Notes under the pieces: model-generated | Database searches by the model: none | Seen by the model: the letters and a program-made list of their open reading frames with translations, nothing else | Told to the model about the DNA's origin: nothing | Shown: positions 62,217-64,000 of the stretch, one piece after another | Layout: the number at the start of each line of letters is the position of its first letter | Numbering within the stretch: the first letter of the stretch is position 1 | Assembly (NCBI RefSeq): GCF_022808695.1 | Contig: NZ_JAKZKW010000001.1 | Coordinates: forward strand, 1-64,000 | Length of the DNA: 64,000 nt | DNA from: Fundidesulfovibrio soli | Lineage (GTDB): Bacteria; Desulfobacterota; Desulfovibrionia; Desulfovibrionales; Desulfovibrionaceae | Reading direction: 5' to 3' | Translations under genes and position numbers: made by a program

Positions 62217-62903
62217 ATGCCCCGTTTTCAACGGCTGCGCGAGCACGTGTCCCGGCTGGAGCCGGAGCACGTCTACCGCACCATCTATGATGAGAATCTG
62301 GCCCCCGTCATCCTGGGCACGGAAGACCTCGACCACCAGGGGCTGGAGGATTTCCGCAAGGTGGACTTCACCGGCAGGACAGTTGTGGACCTTGGCTGCA
62401 ACTTCGGCTTCTTCACCTTCGAGGCCCGGCGAAGGGGCGCGGCGAGCGTGACGGGCGTGGATCGGGAGGATCGAGTGCTTGAGGGCGCGGTCATGATGCG
62501 CGACATCCTCGGCATGGACGGCGTGGAATTTGTCTCCTGCGACATCGAGAAGCCCGTGCACTGCCTGACGGGCATGAAGTACGACATCGCCATGCTGGTG
62601 GAGTTCATCGGCAAGACCTTCGTGCGCCTGGGGTACATCCCCAAGGTGCTGGCCTTCCTGGAGAGCCTTTCCGACCGCGAGCTGGTGCTCTCAGTTCAGA
62701 AATCCTACATGGTCAACAAGGAGCTGGGCTCCACCATGCGGGAAATGAGCGCCTACTACCCCCCTGCCTACCTCAAGGACGGCGAGGTCCTGGTCCTGGA
62801 GTACGTGGTGGATTTCTTCAAGCAACGCTGGAAGGTCGAGATGCTTTCCAGCCTGTCCGTTGGATACGAAAAGCCCAGGAAATACCTGCGCTTGCACAGG
62901 TAG
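62217..62903 (+). CDS. SAM-dependent methyltransferase
   Basis: The 228-residue class I methyltransferase has motif I VVDLGCNFGFFTFEARRRGA (about 57-76), followed by VTGVDREDRVLEGA. The segment YDIAMLVEFIGKTFVRLGYIPKVLAFLESL includes the post-II region. The substrate is unknown; the family resembles small-molecule or tRNA-type enzymes with no clear match. It starts 55 bp after uvrC behind AAGGAG. Confidence 0.85.
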   Translation: MPRFQRLREHVSRLEPEHVYRTIYDENLAPVILGTEDLDHQGLEDFRKVDFTGRTVVDLGCNFGFFTFEARRRGAASVTGVDREDRVLEGAVMMRDILGMDGVEFVSCDIEKPVHCLTGMKYDIAMLVEFIGKTFVRLGYIPKVLAFLESLSDRELVLSVQKSYMVNKELGSTMREMSAYYPPAYLKDGEVLVLEYVVDFFKQRWKVEMLSSLSVGYEKPRKYLRLHR

Positions 62904-63075
62904 TACCCCTCACCCAGCCCATCCGCCTACAGTATTAGATACTCCGGCCCGGCCGGGCGGCGCGCCAGGCGCACAGCCCCGGCCGCCCGGGAGCCCCGGC
63001 AGGATGTCAGCACGAGCACCTGATCCGCGCTGCGGCCCTGATTGTCCGGAGTACATGCGGCTGACCGGGTAGAGA

Positions 63076-63099
63076 CCCCGCCGCGTGCGCGGCGGGGCC
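63076..63099 (+). terminator. GC hairpin, possible terminator
   Basis: CCCCGCCGC and GCGGCGGGG pair around a 4-6 nt loop between two convergent genes. There is no T-run, so function is uncertain. Confidence 0.45.
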
Positions 63100-63113
63100 T
63101 ACGGCGATGAGAA

Positions 63114-63629
63114 TCATTTGCAGATGATAGCCTGGAGGGATTCCATGGCGCTTCCGCTGACGATGGGCTTGAACTTCTGATCTTCGGGGTCGATTGAGTT
63201 CAGAATCTTCCCGCTCTTGTCGGAATCCACGACCTTCTTGATCACGTACGACTTGGCCCCGCAGTCCATGGCCATGATCTGCATGGATTTGTGGCAGACG
63301 TCCGAGTAGCCTTGTTGGCTCGAATATTTCTTGGCGTTCTCCTCGGACATGCGCACGACGTTTATGAAGGAGAAGACTCCTTTCCCTTCCTCCCGGACAG
63401 AGCCTTTGTCGTAGAGGATCTCATCGCCGTTCTTTGTGGCGTATTGCATCAGCTCCTGGGTCTGTGTCTGGGGCTGAGCCTGTGCCTTGGGCTGGGCCTG
63501 AGTCTGGGGCTGAGTCTGGGGCTGAGCCTGTGCCTTGGGCTGGGCCTGAGTCTGGGGCTGAGCCTGGGCCAGGCCCGACTGGAGCAGGCCCGTGCAAATC
63601 GCTAACACCGCCGCGCCTTTGAGCGTCAT
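63114..63629 (-). CDS. Exported protein with Q/P/A repeats and C-terminal surface-adhesin-like domain
   Basis: The 171-residue secreted protein has a signal peptide (MTLKGAAVLAICTGLLQ, cut near GLAQA). An imperfect Q-A-Q-P repeat region (about 22-55) precedes a ~110-residue domain with two Cys (DVCHKSMQIMAMDCGAK). This domain resembles the small surface-adhesin E-type fold. ATG 63629 is chosen because it begins the signal peptide; earlier in-frame starts give a charged N-terminus. The repeats are encoded by near-tandem DNA and may vary in number. Confidence 0.75.
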   Translation of the reverse strand: MTLKGAAVLAICTGLLQSGLAQAQPQTQAQPKAQAQPQTQPQTQAQPKAQAQPQTQTQELMQYATKNGDEILYDKGSVREEGKGVFSFINVVRMSEENAKKYSSQQGYSDVCHKSMQIMAMDCGAKSYVIKKVVDSDKSGKILNSIDPEDQKFKPIVSGSAMESLQAIICK

Positions 63630-63648
63630 TTTGATCCAATTTGAAGTA

Positions 63649-64000
63649 TCAGTCACAACCGCAATCCTCGCTGAAGACGTTTTTCTGAAGGGCCACAGTT
63701 TGTCCGGGCGCACACTCGACGAGCGATGTGTCAACGCCCAGGTCGTCCAGGGCCAGTCCGAAAGCCCTGGTATTCTTCTCCAGCACGGGGAAGCTGCCCC
63801 AGTGCATGGGTATCACCTGTTTGCAGCGCAGCAGCTTGCAGGCCACGGCGGCCTGGCGGGCGTCCATGGTGAAGGTGCCGCCCACCGGAAGCAGCGCGGT
63901 GTCGATGGAGAAGAGCTTTCCGTAGATATCCATGGTGGCGAACACGGCCGTGTCGCCCGCGTGGTAGAGCGTGTAGCCGTCGGCCATGGTCAGCACGTAG
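63649..64000 (-). CDS. UPF0173-type metal-dependent hydrolase, 3' part
   Basis: These are the last ~117 residues of a metallo-beta-lactamase-fold hydrolase; the gene enters from beyond the window's right edge. Seen are YHAGDTAVF (metal-binding Asp loop), LLPVGGTFTMDARQAA and the final ligand in PMHWGSFPVL, all typical of the UPF0173 family. The N-terminal HxHxDH motif is outside the window. The substrate is unknown. It ends 20 bp before the Q/P/A-repeat protein gene. Confidence 0.85.
   Translation of the reverse strand, partial: YVLTMADGYTLYHAGDTAVFATMDIYGKLFSIDTALLPVGGTFTMDARQAAVACKLLRCKQVIPMHWGSFPVLEKNTRAFGLALDDLGVDTSLVECAPGQTVALQKNVFSEDCGCD

Noticed and set aside
62904-63113. Possible short gene or RNA downstream of the methyltransferase
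   Set aside because: Only GC-rich, weakly symmetric sequence is seen, with one hairpin at 63076-63099; no start signal or coding bias was found.

Overview
The window looks like chromosomal DNA of a sulfate-reducing Desulfovibrionaceae-type bacterium. The core genes are GC-rich with strong Shine-Dalgarno sites. The gene strings aroQ-efp-ftsK-lolA and lysA/mutS, the many PAS and chemotaxis proteins, and the tmRNA tag ANDYDYALAA all fit this group. The assignment is inference from gene content; no species can be named from the sequence alone.

Left part (1-20.3 kb), mobile DNA. Positions 1-4133 hold four IS3-family copies: two of one type (1-536 partial, 2869-4133 complete) and two of another (537-999 remnant, 1000-2135). 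They have broken an older tyrosine integrase gene (2101-2805). From about 4.2 kb to the tmRNA gene (20305-20654, minus strand) lies a second island with its own intact integrase (20097-18868). A direct repeat of about 110 bp bounds it (4193-4301 and 20217-20326) and includes a copy of the tmRNA 3' end. The island carries a type I restriction-modification operon, hsdM-hsdS-(DUF4062/ATPase)-hsdR-(YgjP metallopeptidase), with every junction overlapping. It also carries a satellite-like module (AlpA regulator, DUF3987 protein, Cys-rich protein) and AT-rich orphan genes near both ends. The two integrase loci have parallel but different iterated motifs, GTTACTCAC for the old one and GTTACCCGC for the intact one. 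This suggests two related islands stacked at the same tmRNA site.

Middle part (20.7-35.5 kb), metabolism and sensing. A cupin regulator sits 11 bp before an acyl-CoA synthetase. Next come a chemoreceptor with a CZB-like N-terminal motif, a small membrane protein and an orphan sugar-binding protein. Two histidine kinases follow, each next to a paralogous solute-binding protein (27298/29212 and 31648/34451). Small envelope genes and tRNA-Met complete the stretch.

Right part (35.5-64 kb), housekeeping. It holds uppP, engB, aroQ, efp, ftsK, an unknown gene, lolA, an unknown gene, pgm, a DUF4239-like protein, marC, a GNAT enzyme, a beta-CASP nuclease, infA, a PAS kinase, an M29 aminopeptidase, a GT-C-like membrane protein, two exported proteins, lysA, mutS, lapA-like, a HIT protein, uvrC, a methyltransferase, a Q/P/A-repeat exported protein and a metallo-hydrolase that runs off the window. 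Notable non-coding structures are a nested inverted repeat at 54821-55080, a long structured hairpin at 44870-44962, and eight TGTCC motifs phased at 10-11 bp (5471-5549) inside the island.
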